NCBI GenBank assembly: GCA_963978545.1
Contig: OZ021730.1
Coordinates: 8,005,796-8,069,795, forward strand
Length of the DNA stretch: 64,000 nt
Direction of reading: 5' to 3'
DNA from: Linyphia triangularis
Taxonomy: Eukaryota > Arthropoda > Arachnida > Araneae > Linyphiidae
The notes beneath the pieces were generated by a model, which searched no databases, had not been told where the DNA came from, and saw only the letters and a list, made by a program, of their open reading frames with translations. Below, piece by piece: positions 62,310-64,000 of this stretch; position 1 is the first letter of the stretch, and each line of letters opens with the position of its first letter. The position numbers were made by a program, and so were the translations under genes.

Positions 62310-62490
62310 AGATATTTGGTTTGTTTGTACACTCAACGACCTATTTTTGTGCACAATAACGGCTAATCAGACCAGGCCCTGCAGTTTAACGTGGATTCCG
62401 AACCACAACGAACATCCATGTGTAACCCGGGATTCGAACCTGGCACGCAAGGCCAGAGCACTAATCCCATAGCCACCAGGTTGGCAAGAA
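62310..62490 (-). mobile_element. Second tRNA-derived SINE-like unit
   Basis: On the minus strand TGGTGGCTATGGGATTAGTG (A-box region) and CCAGGTTCGAATCCCGGGT (B-box at 62430-62440) form a tRNA-like head, followed by about 100 bp of unrelated body. The sequence differs from the common SINE. Single copy here, no TSD seen, so boundaries are approximate. Could instead be an isolated tRNA pseudogene. Confidence 0.5.
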
Positions 62491-62789
62491 AAGTGGTAAA
62501 TCTTAATTTTATAGCAATTTTACTAAAAAAACTCCCACAGCTTAATCCCTGGTATAGCATAAGAAAGTTACGGTATTTGCAGTTTGAACATCATTCATGA
62601 TAACAAAGGAACTTTCCTTTCAATAACAAATTTTACAAAAAGTGATACAACAGATTTGCCATATAAATTTAAGAATGTTAATAATGAATAAAAAAAAATA
62701 AAATAAAAAAACACCAAAGAATTGCTTTGTGATTATTAAATTCTGTGGCAGAAACTAGAAAATTTAGGCAAATCAAATAGGATCTAAAA
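62491..62789. other. AT-rich unassigned sequence
   Basis: No recognised feature. Confidence 0.5.
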
Positions 62790-63038
62790 ATGGAAAAGGT
62801 GAGTCAAAGTAATCAGCTTTTGTTTTTTAGATTTACTTTCAATACAGCTAAGACGCCAGGATTTTGCAAGAACCTGCAGAAATGTATTGCCACAACAATT
62901 AAAAATATGAAGGACCTGGACAGATTGCGTTTGTTTGGCTTGGGACGAAATGCCAGTAAAAGAAGGTCCATTGTGTGCATCATATGCTTTGGTTTTTATG
63001 GCAAGTGGCACTACGAAAAATTGGAAACAGGCGAGTAA
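62790..63038 (+). CDS. Small hypothetical ORF
   Basis: 82 codons, MEKVSQSNQLLFFRFTFNTA..., basic, with one C-X2-C pair (VCIICFGFYG). No family recognised; no intron evidence. May be chance. Confidence 0.2.
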   Translation: MEKVSQSNQLLFFRFTFNTAKTPGFCKNLQKCIATTIKNMKDLDRLRLFGLGRNASKRRSIVCIICFGFYGKWHYEKLETGE

Positions 63039-63146
63039 ATAAACTTATTCAAGTTTTTTAAACATTTATGGCCTGGTATTCGTCAGCTATTCATCATAGC
63101 TAGAAATTTGAAATTAGGAACACACGGGGGTTGAGGTCATCCAACG

Positions 63147-63386
63147 TTGCAGCTGGGCTGGTATTGTTGTTTATCATATATAAATTTTGAAGTGGTGAAC
63201 TGCTTCACTTCCCATTCATTTTCAGGTTCCTTCCTGCAGTTATGCAGAGGACTTGGATTTAAACCGATACTGCATTTCACAGGCATAGAAAAACGTCATG
63301 AAGAAAATAGCCAAGACGGAAAAAGCCGCAACGGTCCCAGATTCAAGCGTCTTGACCATATCGAGAAGGAGAGAAAACGCTTCTAG
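63147..63386 (+). CDS. Small hypothetical ORF
   Basis: 79 codons, MQLGWYCCLSYINFEVVNCF at the start and a strongly basic end (IEKERKRF). The second half (GFKPILHFTGIEKRHEENSQ...) looks more protein-like than the first, and CATTTTCAG at about 63219-63227 could be a splice acceptor before it. Not identified. Confidence 0.25.
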   Translation: MQLGWYCCLSYINFEVVNCFTSHSFSGSFLQLCRGLGFKPILHFTGIEKRHEENSQDGKSRNGPRFKRLDHIEKERKRF

Positions 63387-64000
63387 ATAAATCAGTTATA
63401 TGACTGATTAAGGATATAGTTCCTCAGGATTTGTTGAAGGATGACAAAGGTAGGTTAAAGAAAAATCCCTCCAAGAACACTATTGCGAATGGAGCAGCTT
63501 AGAATACGTGTAATGTCCGAACAACTCATGAACAGAGAATGGAACTTGTGCAACATAGATCCTCTCTAATGAAAGTATACGGAAGCCTAAGAAAGAATAT
63601 CAGAAAGTTCAAGCGACGATAAAGGTGTTACGATAAGCGTTACAGAAGGACAATAGTGGTTGCATACACAACTAAACAAGTACATGTAATCGAAACTGAA
63701 AAATGTTACTAACGTCACAACTGTTAAATAAAATGGTCAGTCTTTTTCATTGATATAGAATGTCTAAATATGATATTTCCACTTCATTAATAGCATTGTG
63801 CTAAGCAGAGGGGGACCAGCTACTTTTTACATTTTCGGCAGATGCAACTCGTAAAAATTGAGGGGTAAAGGGACGTTCGACATTAATGATATTTTTGAAC
63901 TAGTAGTCTATTTAAAAGAGGATACTTTTTGGTTATACGCTTCGGGTTCCCATCAGTTAGATAATTTTGGGTTTTATGGATTTCTGTTTTGTAATTTAAC
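63387..64000. other. Unassigned sequence to window end
   Basis: No ORF or repeat recognised. Confidence 0.5.

Overview
The window is repeat-dense eukaryotic DNA, most probably from an arthropod and possibly an arachnid. The reasons are an intron with GT/AG borders, AT-rich spacers, a MADF-BESS-type gene remnant, RNase-H-bearing I-group non-LTR retrotransposons, a tRNA-derived SINE, and relics of hAT, PIF/Harbinger, Tc1/mariner, MULE, Mutator-domain and Gypsy elements. No intact host gene is visible. Almost every coding stretch is a transposon or a broken gene. The species cannot be fixed from the sequence.

Layout. 1-4925: LINE A (minus), cut by the left edge, with ORF1 intact and ORF2 open to the edge. 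5317-9850: broken genes (YqaJ/SWIM-like, MADF-BESS, Harbinger-like), each hit by LINE or SINE copies, plus a 270-bp TIR element. 10808-14447: a LINE 5' fragment, a hAT fragment and a 5'-truncated LINE F, all plus strand. 15213-40660: one hAT-like gene split by two large blocks. Block 1 is LINE B (minus) with LINE C (plus) nested in it. Block 2 is LINE D (minus) with LINE E (minus) nested in it. Each of the four insertions has a clear 11-14 bp target-site duplication (TSD). 41276-47736: nested SINEs, a TTAA-flanked element with a Mutator-like transposase inserted in a second hAT-type gene, a second LINE family, and Gypsy and MULE pieces. 48078-58195: a Tc1 relic, two related ~2.2-kb LINE 5' blocks, and two more Mutator-domain genes. 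58196-64000: sparse relics, six copies of the main SINE (two of them in or beside an unidentified coding fragment), a second SINE-like unit, and unidentified ORFs.

How the parts work together. The LINEs encode a zinc-knuckle nucleic-acid-binding ORF1 protein and an ORF2 protein (AP-like endonuclease, reverse transcriptase, RNase H). The SINE encodes nothing but ends in the same 3' module (GGCGC...GCGCC hairpin plus CCAA-rich tail) as the LINEs, so LINE enzymes probably mobilise it. The same module ends a second, diverged LINE family. This shared 3' end links most of the repeats in the window.

The strongest observations are the shared LINE/SINE 3' hairpin, the resolvable nested insertions with an unoccupied related site, the mosaic 5'UTRs of the LINE subfamilies with a conserved fold, the missing ORF2 AUG in A and E, and TTAA-flanked elements carrying a Mutator-type transposase.
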